Shown here: piece after piece, positions 1 to 8,043 of the stretch
Position numbering within the stretch: position 1 is the stretch's first letter
Layout of the letters: every line of letters begins with the position of its first letter
Assembly (NCBI GenBank): GCA_041675285.1
Contig: JBAYTZ010000001.1
Location: forward strand, 1 to 64,000
DNA: 64,000 nt
DNA from: Candidatus Delongbacteria bacterium
GTDB lineage: Bacteria > CAIWAD01
Reading direction: 5' to 3'
Position numbers and translations under genes: made by a program
Notes under the pieces: model-generated
What the model was told of the DNA's origin: nothing
Databases searched by the model: none
What the model saw: the letters and a program-made list of their open reading frames with translations, nothing else

Positions 1-2166
1 TATGGCGGTGGTATGTACTCCACCGGTCCAGCCATTCTTGTGGTGCGTCACGTTACCTTTGAAGAGAACACCAATATCTACGGTGGGTCGGGCCTTATGG
101 CTTTTGATATTCATGCTGTACACTTGGATCATATTCGTCTCCGAAACAACTCGGCTTCCTCAGGTAAGGTGATTGCGGCAGTGACGCAAAGTGTAGCCAC
201 GTTGCGCAATCTTCATGTTCGTGAGCCTCAATCAAGTCCAATTCTGACCTTGACGGCACGAGACACGACCATCGCAAGTGATATTGTGATCGAGAATCAG
301 AATGTAGAGACCCGTATATCCATTGGCACCAATAACCCTTGGGGTATCGGCTATGTAAGGGTTCGTGATATCTACTTCCGCAACAATACATGGCGCACGA
401 GCCCCATGTCGACCATTTCCAGTTCATCGTACCTGCATGCACGCAACATAGTGTGTACAGATAACCATCAATGGGGAACAGACTTCACTGACGATGATTA
501 TTCGAGAGGAGTGGAGTTAAGCGCCAGTAGTATTGCTGATGTTGATAGTTTGTTTTTTTTACGAAACAGGGCCACTGTTGCCCGGTGTGCGGGTGGTGGA
601 GCAACAGCACCAAATTGTTTGGTTCAACATGTGACGGTGGAAGATTGCGCAATTGGTGATAGCAACTATGTCGGAGTACAAGTCTTCAACGATTACAATG
701 CCCTTTTCTTGGTCACACCCGGAGAACTGCGCCACTCGACATTTCGCCGCAACCGTTTCACTTATGCACCGCACCCATCTGATCCCGATCCCTCCAGCAC
801 ATTTCATCACGTATTGCTCCGGCAAAAGGTTGGGGAGGGGTCTCCCGGCAACGCGTTGGTGGACTGCGTGTTCGAAAACAACGAAGTCATTGACCTGCGG
901 GACTACAGCACCATTACCCGCCCCATCGAGGGCGTGCAGGGTTGGGGCATCCAGGTGGATTCCTACAATCGTCGTAGCTACCAGATGCGAAATTGCATCT
1001 TTCGCAACAATCGGTATCGGAACCTGAACCCTGAGTATCCTTGGCGGGACAATAGCACGGATGAGTACTGGGTCGATACAAACATCGGCAGTTTCTTGTA
1101 CTTCGATCTGGAACTCTATGACAGTTCCACATTTTCTATCCAAAACTGCCTGTTTGAAGGAAACGACGAGGGAGGGGTCGCTGTGGGTCACCACCCCGTT
1201 GACGGAGGTAGCGATAACTTCGTCGTCGAGAATACCGTGTTCCGCAATCTATCCCGCAGAGCCCTGTACTTCCGGGGCATTCGCAGTCGGATCACCAATT
1301 GCCTGTTTGACGGGATCCATTCGTACTTGCCCACATCAACCGAATCCGAGCAAGTGGCCTTTGCCGCGAATACCGGCGACACCACCTATGTTCGCAACAG
1401 CGTGTTCATGAACTGCAATCTGCCCGGCTTGGTGCTTCCTGGTGCCTCATGGTTCGATTGGGGAGAATACGGTGAGTCCGGGCGCATCGTGTTCGATGGC
1501 TGTCTGTTCTGGAACAACACCGTGGACCAGTTTGAAGCGGAACCATCGGGCTGGTACTTGTTGCCCGACGCGCCCATTGATCTGCTTCCCCTGCCTGGCG
1601 TGTACCGCCACAGTTTGCTTCCCGAACCCATGGCCCTGCAAAGCAATTGTCTGGTGGATGTGGATCCCCAGTTCGACTCACTGCTTGGCGCACCCTTCCT
1701 GTCGGCGGCATCGCCCTGCGTGGACGCGGGCAACCCCGGCCCCGAGTTCGAGGACCCGGAGGATCCGGCCGTGCCGGGCATGGCGCTCTTTCCCGCCCTG
1801 GGCACTCGGCGCAACGACATGGGCTTGTTCGGGGGGCCCTTGGCCGTCCAGACCGACACGGCGTGGGTGGCGCTCCCGGCCTGGACCGCGCAGGCCCGTC
1901 CCACAGGCTTCCATCTGGGTGCGCCCTGGCCCAACCCTTTCAATCCCGTGACACAGATTCCCCTCACCCTGGAACGTCCCTTTCCGGTTCGCATAAGCGT
2001 GCACAACCTGCTGGGTCAAGAGGTGGCTGTGCTGACGAATGGGATACTGCCCGCTGGCACCCATGTGTTGCCATTTCACGCCGGGCGATTGGCCAGTGGC
2101 ATCTACGTCGTGCAGCTGGAGGCGGGTGGCAGGACCGAGAGCCGAACCATTACCCTGCTGCGCTGA
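1..2166 (+). CDS. Beta-helix surface protein with C-terminal sorting domain (5' partial)
   Basis: The reading frame is open from the window edge, so the true N-terminus is missing; the first in-frame ATG at 13 is probably not the start. The body is a chain of short 'asparagine-rich turn' repeats (patterns such as NCIFRNN, NCLFEGN, NTVFRN, NCLFDG), typical of right-handed parallel beta-helix (PbH1) proteins that bind or cleave polysaccharide. The last ~85 residues are a FlgD-like/T9SS-type sorting domain: PWPNPFNPVTQIPL, then VHNLLGQEVAVL, LPAGTH, SGIYVVQL and the terminal TITLLR. The product is therefore predicted to be exported and cell-surface attached or released. The first ~1.5 kb is distinctly less GC-rich than most of the window. 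No catalytic residues can be assigned; it may be purely structural. It lies inside the element bounded by the tRNA-Lys fragment at 3602. Confidence 0.8.
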   Translation, partial: YGGGMYSTGPAILVVRHVTFEENTNIYGGSGLMAFDIHAVHLDHIRLRNNSASSGKVIAAVTQSVATLRNLHVREPQSSPILTLTARDTTIASDIVIENQNVETRISIGTNNPWGIGYVRVRDIYFRNNTWRTSPMSTISSSSYLHARNIVCTDNHQWGTDFTDDDYSRGVELSASSIADVDSLFFLRNRATVARCAGGGATAPNCLVQHVTVEDCAIGDSNYVGVQVFNDYNALFLVTPGELRHSTFRRNRFTYAPHPSDPDPSSTFHHVLLRQKVGEGSPGNALVDCVFENNEVIDLRDYSTITRPIEGVQGWGIQVDSYNRRSYQMRNCIFRNNRYRNLNPEYPWRDNSTDEYWVDTNIGSFLYFDLELYDSSTFSIQNCLFEGNDEGGVAVGHHPVDGGSDNFVVENTVFRNLSRRALYFRGIRSRITNCLFDGIHSYLPTSTESEQVAFAANTGDTTYVRNSVFMNCNLPGLVLPGASWFDWGEYGESGRIVFDGCLFWNNTVDQFEAEPSGWYLLPDAPIDLLPLPGVYRHSLLPEPMALQSNCLVDVDPQFDSLLGAPFLSAASPCVDAGNPGPEFEDPEDPAVPGMALFPALGTRRNDMGLFGGPLAVQTDTAWVALPAWTAQARPTGFHLGAPWPNPFNPVTQIPLTLERPFPVRISVHNLLGQEVAVLTNGILPAGTHVLPFHAGRLASGIYVVQLEAGGRTESRTITLLR

Positions 2167-2167
2167 T

Positions 2168-3361
2168 TCAGGCCCGCGACTCAGCCCTCTTAGTCGATTC
2201 GGTTTCCACGCAGGCCAGAATAGCCGCGGTCGCCCGTTCCAGGCTCTCCCTTACCGGACCCGTAGCCAGGCGGGCATAGATCTCTGTCGTGGCTTTCGAT
2301 TCATGCCCCAGGGTCTTTTGGATCACCTCCAGCGGTGTGCCTGTATCGATCTGGAAGGAGGCCAGGCTGCGGCGCAGGTCGTGCATGCGCAGGCTGGTGA
2401 GGCCAGCCCGGGCCAGGACGCGCCCCCAGCCAACGTTGGGGTTGCTCATGTGCCCGCTCTTGGGCGCCCGGGCCCCGGGTCGACCCGGGAACACGAAGGG
2501 CCCCGTCACAAACTGCTGACGCTCTTGCAGGAGCTCCAGCGCGCGGCGGGCCAGCACGACTGTCAGCTCGCGGCCGTTCTTGGATTCCGCCGCGGGCACG
2601 GTCCACAGGGCGCGGCTGAAGGAGATCTGTTCCCAGCGCAGTGTGAGCAGGTTCTGCTTGCGTGCTCCCGTCAGGAGGGCGAGCAGGATGAAGTCCCGCA
2701 CATCGCGGTTGGGTTCTTCACGCAGGGCTTGGAAGAAGGCCGGCAGCTCCTCGGTGAAGAGCCGGCGCGTGCGGGCCTCCTCCCGGTAGAGCGTGATCCC
2801 CCGGGCCGGATTGGGCAGGTCCAGTTCATGCTCGCGAATGGCCCGGTTGATGGCCGCCCGCAGAAAGGCCAGGATGCGATTGGCCGACGGCCGGCCGTGA
2901 CGCTGGCCCAGCAGTTTGTGCAGGGCCGTCACTTCCTTGCGCCGCACGCCGCTCAGGAGACGGGCCCCTGCCCAAGCCCCCAGGTGCATGGACACATGCC
3001 GCTCGTAGTCCGTGACGGTGCTGGGGGAGAGGTGGTCGCGGGCGTAGTCGAGATACTCGTGCAGGGCATCGCGCAGGAGCAGGGGCTTCTCGCGCACGGG
3101 TTCCGGCTCCTCGCCCAGGGTGAGGCGTGTGACAAATTCCGCGGCCAGGGCACGAGCCTTGGGAATGGACAGCTCGTGCAGGCTGCCCAGCCGCTGCACG
3201 ACCTTGCCGCGGCCATGGCGCTTGACCACGTAGAAGGACTTGCCGCCCGAGGGCGTGACTTGCACGGCCAGGGCCGGCACCTGGTCGTCGTGGATGAACT
3301 CGCGGGTCTTGTGGGTGGTCAATTCTTCCAAGCCCTGGACCGTGAATCGAAAGCGTCGCAC
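2168..3361 (-). CDS. Tyrosine recombinase / integrase
   Basis: A 397-residue site-specific tyrosine recombinase. The N-terminal part resembles the arm-binding/DUF4102-like region of tRNA-targeting integrases (DDQVPALAVQVTPSGGKSF). The catalytic domain shows Arg in LLTGARKQNLL, the HxxR box in MHDLRRSLASF, His in LGHES and the Tyr nucleophile in TTEIYARL, so it looks intact. The GTG start at 3361 is preferred because an AGGAGG ribosome-binding site lies 5 nt upstream and family similarity begins there; a longer frame to 3457 lacks support. The gene reads away from the tRNA-Lys 3' fragment 240 bp upstream, the usual layout for an integrase that inserted its element at that tRNA. Its 3' end abuts the convergent beta-helix gene with 1 bp between stops. 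It probably excises and integrates an element lying leftward of the att site. Confidence 0.92.
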   Translation of the reverse strand: MRRFRFTVQGLEELTTHKTREFIHDDQVPALAVQVTPSGGKSFYVVKRHGRGKVVQRLGSLHELSIPKARALAAEFVTRLTLGEEPEPVREKPLLLRDALHEYLDYARDHLSPSTVTDYERHVSMHLGAWAGARLLSGVRRKEVTALHKLLGQRHGRPSANRILAFLRAAINRAIREHELDLPNPARGITLYREEARTRRLFTEELPAFFQALREEPNRDVRDFILLALLTGARKQNLLTLRWEQISFSRALWTVPAAESKNGRELTVVLARRALELLQERQQFVTGPFVFPGRPGARAPKSGHMSNPNVGWGRVLARAGLTSLRMHDLRRSLASFQIDTGTPLEVIQKTLGHESKATTEIYARLATGPVRESLERATAAILACVETESTKRAESRA

Positions 3362-3448
3362 ACCGCCTCCTGCTGGTTTTGGAGACCCGCGCTGGCCTAC
3401 GGGCCGGCTGGATCTCGGTGCTGGGTGGGCCGGCGTTGACGCCCAAGT

Positions 3449-3468
3449 CCGTTGCACCGCCGTTGCAC
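3449..3468. repeat. Tandem direct repeat CCGTTGCAC upstream of integrase
   Basis: Two exact copies of CCGTTGCAC (3449-3457 and 3460-3468) lie one helical turn (11 bp) apart in the integrase leader. Their position between the integrase gene and the att site suggests arm-type integrase or excisionase binding sites. A second element nearby is the inverted repeat TGTGAT/ATCACA at 3560-3565 and 3574-3579. The function is inference from spacing and location only. Confidence 0.35.
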
Positions 3469-3601
3469 ACTCTTTTGTGACACGGCGGGATCGGGCGAGA
3501 CGAACGACCCGCTGAAGTGTGCGATGAAGGCCTTGAAAGTCAAAGGGATCGTGAGGGATTGTGATCCAAATCGATCACACAGGATGCGGGACTGCATGCT
3601 T

Positions 3602-3643
3602 CTCTTAATCAGTTGGTTCGGGGTTCAAGTCCCTGTTGGAGCA
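3602..3643 (+). other. 3' half of tRNA-Lys(CTT): integration (att) site remnant
   Basis: The sequence can be read as the 3' part of a tRNA. It has anticodon loop CTCTTAA (3602-3608, anticodon CTT at 3604-3606), 3' anticodon strand TCAGT (3609-3613) and a 5-nt variable loop. The T arm follows: CGGGG (3619-3623), loop TTCAAGT and CCCTG (3631-3635), with five pairs including one G-U. It ends in the acceptor strand TTGGAGC and discriminator A (3643). The matching 5' half is absent: the expected ACTGA anticodon strand, a D arm and GCTCCAA are not found upstream. A half tRNA of this kind next to an integrase is the product of integration into a tRNA gene. The intact tRNA should lie at the far (left) end of the element, outside the window. 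Confidence 0.82.
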
Positions 3644-3653
3644 TTTGAGTATC

Positions 3654-3688
3654 AAAGGGTTCCGCCACAAACGGGACCCTTTCTTTTT
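3654..3688 (+). terminator. Rho-independent terminator following the tRNA-Lys fragment
   Basis: Stem arms AAAGGGTTCC (3654-3663) and GGGACCCTTT (3673-3682) pair over 10 positions with one G-U, close a 9-nt loop and are followed by CTTTTT. It sits 10 bp after the tRNA 3' end, so it is most simply the original tRNA-Lys terminator left on the host side of the integration junction. Confidence 0.85.
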
Positions 3689-3694
3689 GACCGG

Positions 3695-3757
3695 TCCCAC
3701 CCCAGTCCCACCCGCTTGATCCCACCGCTGCCGTCCCACCAATCGTGATGGTGGGAC
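3695..3757. repeat. Four TCCCACC repeats ending in a perfect inverted repeat
   Basis: TCCCACC occurs at 3695, 3706, 3720 and 3734 (spacing 11, 14, 14). The last copy forms a perfect 9-bp inverted repeat, GTCCCACCA (3733-3741) with TGGTGGGAC (3749-3757). No gene was found between 3689 and 4067; this cluster and a plain stretch up to the SUMF1-like gene fill it. It may be a regulator-binding array or debris of a further integration; no role can be assigned. Confidence 0.4.
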
Positions 3758-4067
3758 GAGTGGCCGAAGAGGGTGTGCGGCGTTCTGGCGAGTCTGGCCA
3801 GCGCGGTTGGCTGCAGAGAACTCGGCGGAGAGCCCCACGCTTGACTCTCAGAAGCTCTCCCCGTTGTGGTGACAATTGGTGAGTCAGACTCCAGTCGCAG
3901 CCAGCAACTGCATTCTCGCCCTGTCAGAGAATTGACTTGGGGATACAAGGCTGAGGCGCTACAATCCGGAAGTTCGTTGTCTCCAAGCCAGCACTCGTTT
4001 TCGTTCTGATGGATAGGTCCTTGTTGATCCATGGGAGGCTTTTCGGATTGGGACAACAGGAGACGCC

Positions 4068-5267
4068 ATGAGTGCCATTGTCACCTTCCTTACTGGCTTG
4101 CTTGGCTCGCTTACGCTGGCCTTCGCTTTGGAAGCCCCAGTCGTGGGCATCTCCGCAATTGCCGGTCTCGACAGCGTGTACGTCAACCTCAACTGGAGTC
4201 CTGTTCCAGGGGCGACCAGTTACAGCGTGTACTATCAGCCGCGTTTGGCTGAACCAGCCACGCTCCTCGGGAAAACGCGGGCAGCATCTTTTTTAACCGC
4301 TGTCCCAAACGGATGGACGTGGTATCAACAACCTGATGTTCTGGGTTTCTACTCTGTTGCTTCTGACAGCGCCGCCATGATCCTGATTCCCGCCGGTCAG
4401 TTCATCATGGGCCAAGCTGGTGTGGCCATGCCAGAGCACTCAGTGACCCTGACGCACAGCTTCCTATTGGGGCGCACTGAAGTGACCAACGCACAGTTTT
4501 TGGAAGCCTTGAACTGGGCCTTGGCGCAAGGTCTAGTTTCTGTGGTGGGAGATTTTGTCCAGCAGTATGACGTGAACTTGCTGAGGATCAACGATCCCGG
4601 ATACGACTATTGTGAGATACGCTACAACACTGACACGCAGCAATTCTATCTGCAGTCAGGGACATTCAATAGCGGAGACTGGGGTCCGGGGTTTGCCTTT
4701 CCCACAGGGTACGACCCGGCGAATCAACCGGTGATGTGGGTTTCCTGGTACGGCGCGGCCTGCTATTGCGATTGGCTGAGCCTGATGGCAGGGTTGCCCG
4801 CCTACTACAGCGGCTGGTGGACGAACACGAACAGCCCCTACACAGCCACGGGCTACCGTTTGCCCACCGAGGCGGAGTGGGAGTTCGCGGCACAGCACGA
4901 TGACGAACGAACCTATCCCTGGGGTGCGTCCGCACCCACCTGCACGCTGGCGAACTACAACAACGACTCCTACTGCGTAGGCTGGACAGGCCCAGTAAGT
5001 ACGCACCCGACCGGTGCATCCGGCCAAGGATTACAGGACATGGCAGGAAACTTGTGGGAGTGGTGCAATGACTGGGATGGGACATACAGTGGCAGCCCGC
5101 AGATTGACCCGGTGGTGCCCTACAACGGCCTCCCCTTTCGCGTCTTAAGGGGCGGCAGCTGGCGAGACGACGCGTGGGGACTTCAGTCAGCCGCGCACGG
5201 CACATGTAGCAGCCCATCGAACACAAGCCACATCATCGGTTTCCGTCTCTGCAGTACACTCCAATGA
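4068..5267 (+). CDS. Secreted SUMF1/FGE-like (C-type-lectin fold) protein
   Basis: A 399-residue protein with a hydrophobic signal peptide (residues ~3-21) and a short fibronectin-like strand pair (NWSPVPGATSYSVYY, ~45-60). From ~105 onward it has a formylglycine-generating-enzyme (FGE-sulfatase, PF03781) domain. Family marks are ILIPAGQFIMG, RTEVTNAQFLEAL, GYRLPTEAEWEFAA, DMAGNLWEWCNDW and VLRGGSWRDD with a closing GFRLC. The two active-site cysteines that true FGE places shortly after RGGS are missing here (RDDAWGLQSAAHGTC follows), so sulfatase maturation is unlikely. Ligand binding or a structural or protein-modification role is more plausible. The ATG at 4068 is preceded by AGGAG. It stands alone, 196 bp ahead of the glycosyltransferase/radical SAM gene and on the same strand; no promoter was identified. 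Confidence 0.85.
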   Translation: MSAIVTFLTGLLGSLTLAFALEAPVVGISAIAGLDSVYVNLNWSPVPGATSYSVYYQPRLAEPATLLGKTRAASFLTAVPNGWTWYQQPDVLGFYSVASDSAAMILIPAGQFIMGQAGVAMPEHSVTLTHSFLLGRTEVTNAQFLEALNWALAQGLVSVVGDFVQQYDVNLLRINDPGYDYCEIRYNTDTQQFYLQSGTFNSGDWGPGFAFPTGYDPANQPVMWVSWYGAACYCDWLSLMAGLPAYYSGWWTNTNSPYTATGYRLPTEAEWEFAAQHDDERTYPWGASAPTCTLANYNNDSYCVGWTGPVSTHPTGASGQGLQDMAGNLWEWCNDWDGTYSGSPQIDPVVPYNGLPFRVLRGGSWRDDAWGLQSAAHGTCSSPSNTSHIIGFRLCSTLQ

Positions 5268-5463
5268 CCCAATGGACTTAATCCTCCTACCCATTGAGTT
5301 AGCGGCTACGACTTCATCAAAATGAGGGCTCGAAAGAACCAAGACAACACCCTGCTGACTAAGACTTCCACTGTACCCACCGGGTGCACGCCTTGCTCCA
5401 GGCGACCTCTGCAATCTGCTGAGGGGATGGTGGTCCGAGTTAGCATCATCAAGGAGCAAACGA

Positions 5464-8043
5464 ATGACTCTGCACCACGCCTCGCAGCCGGCACGAAGGG
5501 ATCGCGCCGGCATCCTCAGACCAGCACTCCCGCTTGATCCCCGCTCATGTGTCACGTCGTCATCCGATGGAGCAGGTTCGAGTTCGCTTGTCTCGATGCA
5601 AGATCCTCAAGCCAGCTCAACACGGTTAAGCCAGCCTCGTCCTGGAGAAGTGGGCCAGTGGCAGCCCTCGCATGATGGCAGACAAGGTGGGCTGCGAGTT
5701 CTTCAGGTCATCCACGGCTACCCTATGAGGTACAACGCTGGATCTGAGGTCTACACACAAACCCTCTGTCATGGACTCGCCGATCGGCACGAGGTGCATG
5801 TTTTCACGCGCGAGGAGGATTCATTCGCGCCAGACTTCCGCCTGCGGCTCGAACATGATGCGGACGATCCAAGGATCACGCTCCACGTCATAAACAACGC
5901 CCGCAATAAGGACCGCTACCGAGAAGTGGGAATTGACCAGCGCTTCTCGGAAGTGCTTGATCGCGTCCAGCCCGATGTCGTGCACATCCAGCACTTGAAT
6001 CACCTCTCGACATCACTACTAGTCGAGGCCGCCGCGCGGTCCATCCCCATGGTTTTCACGCTGCATGACTACTGGCTCTTGTGCCCGCGGGGACAGTTCA
6101 TGCAGATGTTTCCGCAAGACCCGAATGTGCTTTGGGCTTCCTGCGAGGGACAGGAGGACCGCAAGTGCGCAGAGCGGTGCTACGCCCGCTACTTCAGCGG
6201 CGCTCCGGGGGAGCGAGATACTGACCTGGACCACTGGGCCGGCTGGGTCGGACGCCGGATGCGCCATGTGCGGGAGATGGTCGAGCTGGTAGACCTTTTC
6301 GTGGCGCCGACGCGCTATCTCTTCGATCGGCATCGCCAAGGACTGGACCTGCCCGAGAGCAAGCTGGTCTATCTTGACTATGGTTTCGATCTCCCGCGCT
6401 TTGGCGGTCGGATGCGTGATCCGGACGAGCCCTTCACATTCGGCTACATCGGCACGCACATCCCGGCGAAGGGTATCCAAGACCTCATTCGCGCATTTGG
6501 CAGGCTTGCTGGCGAACCACGCATGCGCATCTGGGGCCGACCGCGGGGGCAGGAGACAGAGTCACTCATGGCTCTTGTCCAACAGCTTCCTGATGGTGTG
6601 GCCGAGCGTGTGGAGTGGCACCCTGAGTATCGCAACCAGGACATTGTCCGCGATGTGCTCAATCGGGTGGACGCCATTGTCGTCCCTTCGGTGTGGCTCG
6701 AGAACTCACCGCTCGTCATCCACGAGGCTCAGCAGGCGCGGGTTCCAGTCATCACTGCCGACGTGGGAGGCATGGCGGAGCTTGTCGGCCACGAGGTCAA
6801 CGGCCTGCAATTCGAGTATCGATCGCACAAGTCGCTTGCCAAGCAAATGCAACGACTCGTTGATGATCCCGCCTTGGCGACTCGTCTTGGGGCGCGTGGA
6901 CACATGCTCAGCAAAAGTGGAGACGTGCCGGCAATCCAGGATCACGTCCGGGAGATGGAGAGCATCTATCAGCGCGTGCTCGAGAGACGGGACAGTGCCC
7001 GGGTGCAAGCCGACCAATGGCCATGGCGCGTGACCTTTGACACGAATCCCGACACCTGTAACCTGCACTGCGTAATGTGCGAAGAGCACTCTCTCCACAG
7101 CCCCCTCCAGAATGCTCGGAGGGCCGAAGGGAGGGCGCGGCGTCTGATGTCCTTCGATCTCATTCGCCGCGTCGTGGAGGAAGGGGCACACAGGGGACTT
7201 CGCGAGATCATCCCATCCACAATGGGTGAGCCCCTACTCTATGATCATTTCGAGGAGGTTCTCGCGCTGTGCGCGAAACACAAGATTCAGCTCAATCTCA
7301 CGACCAATGGGAGCTTCCCTGGCTTGGGGGCCAAGGAGTGGGCCAAGCGCATCGTGCCGGTCACGTCAGATGTCAAGATCTCCTGGAATGGCGCCACGAA
7401 GATGACCCAGGAGGCGATCATGAGCGGCTCGAACTGGGAGAGGAATCTCGACAATGTCCGGACCTTTGTTGCTGTCCGAGATAGACACGCCGCTACGGGT
7501 GGTAATCGGTGTCGGGTGACCTTTCAACTCACCTTTCTGGAGACCAACATCGGCGAGCTGGCGGATATCATTCGCCTGGCCGGCGAACTGGGAGTGGATC
7601 GCGTCAAGGGACACCATGTGTGGACGCACTTCAACGAGATCAAAGAGCAGTCGCTGCGCCGCAATCCAGACTCGATGCGTCGCTGGAACCGTGCGGTCCT
7701 AGCGGCCCGGGAAGCTGCCGCCGAGTGCCTCCTGCCGAATGGCAGGCACATTCTTCTCGAGAACTTCCACCTGTTACAGGAAGGCGCGACCGGTGATGAA
7801 GTGCCAACGGGTCCTTGCGTGTTTCTTGGACGGGAGGCGTGGGTGAGCACAGAGGGACGATTTGATCCCTGCTGCGCGCCTGATGCTCAGAGGAGGACAC
7901 TGGGCGAGTTTGGGAATCTCAACGAGGGGAGCCTGCAGCAAGTCTGGCAGGGTGAGTCCTACCAGCGACTTCTTGCCACTTATCGAAGCCGATCCCTCTG
8001 CCTGGGTTGCAACATGCGAAAGCCCGCGGAGGTGAAACCATGA
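5464..8043 (+). CDS. Glycosyltransferase (GT4)-radical SAM/SPASM fusion protein
   Basis: An 859-residue two-enzyme fusion. Residues ~1-75 are a low-complexity leader. Residues ~76-510 are a GT4/GT-B glycosyltransferase: GSEVYTQTLCHGLA near the acceptor pocket, VFTLHDYWLLCPRGQF, FTFGYIGTHIPAKGIQDLI opening the donor domain, and the E-x7-E-type segment around SPLVIHEAQQARVPV. Residues ~520-859 are a radical SAM domain with the cluster-binding CNLHCVMC (Cx3Cx2C) motif, GEPLLY and LTTNGS. A Cys-rich SPASM-like tail follows (GPCVFLGREAW, DPCCAPDAQ, LCLGCNMRK). AAGGAG lies 7 nt before the ATG, supporting this start despite the odd leader. The stop overlaps the next start (ATGA), so the two are translationally coupled. 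Such a fusion suggests modification of a peptide or glycan carried between active sites; the substrate is unknown. Confidence 0.85.
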   Translation: MTLHHASQPARRDRAGILRPALPLDPRSCVTSSSDGAGSSSLVSMQDPQASSTRLSQPRPGEVGQWQPSHDGRQGGLRVLQVIHGYPMRYNAGSEVYTQTLCHGLADRHEVHVFTREEDSFAPDFRLRLEHDADDPRITLHVINNARNKDRYREVGIDQRFSEVLDRVQPDVVHIQHLNHLSTSLLVEAAARSIPMVFTLHDYWLLCPRGQFMQMFPQDPNVLWASCEGQEDRKCAERCYARYFSGAPGERDTDLDHWAGWVGRRMRHVREMVELVDLFVAPTRYLFDRHRQGLDLPESKLVYLDYGFDLPRFGGRMRDPDEPFTFGYIGTHIPAKGIQDLIRAFGRLAGEPRMRIWGRPRGQETESLMALVQQLPDGVAERVEWHPEYRNQDIVRDVLNRVDAIVVPSVWLENSPLVIHEAQQARVPVITADVGGMAELVGHEVNGLQFEYRSHKSLAKQMQRLVDDPALATRLGARGHMLSKSGDVPAIQDHVREMESIYQRVLERRDSARVQADQWPWRVTFDTNPDTCNLHCVMCEEHSLHSPLQNARRAEGRARRLMSFDLIRRVVEEGAHRGLREIIPSTMGEPLLYDHFEEVLALCAKHKIQLNLTTNGSFPGLGAKEWAKRIVPVTSDVKISWNGATKMTQEAIMSGSNWERNLDNVRTFVAVRDRHAATGGNRCRVTFQLTFLETNIGELADIIRLAGELGVDRVKGHHVWTHFNEIKEQSLRRNPDSMRRWNRAVLAAREAAAECLLPNGRHILLENFHLLQEGATGDEVPTGPCVFLGREAWVSTEGRFDPCCAPDAQRRTLGEFGNLNEGSLQQVWQGESYQRLLATYRSRSLCLGCNMRKPAEVKP

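Noticed and set aside
3560..3579. CRP-type operator TGTGA..TCACA
   Set aside because: The half-sites are 10 nt apart rather than the 6 nt required for a CRP site, and no dependent promoter is evident.
3570..3643. Complete tRNA-Lys gene
   Set aside because: Only the part from the anticodon loop onward is tRNA-like; no D arm, no 5' acceptor strand GCTCCAA and no pairing 5' anticodon strand are present upstream.
4068..5267. Functional sulfatase-activating formylglycine-generating enzyme
   Set aside because: The active-site cysteines are missing and no sulfatase gene was recognised in the window.
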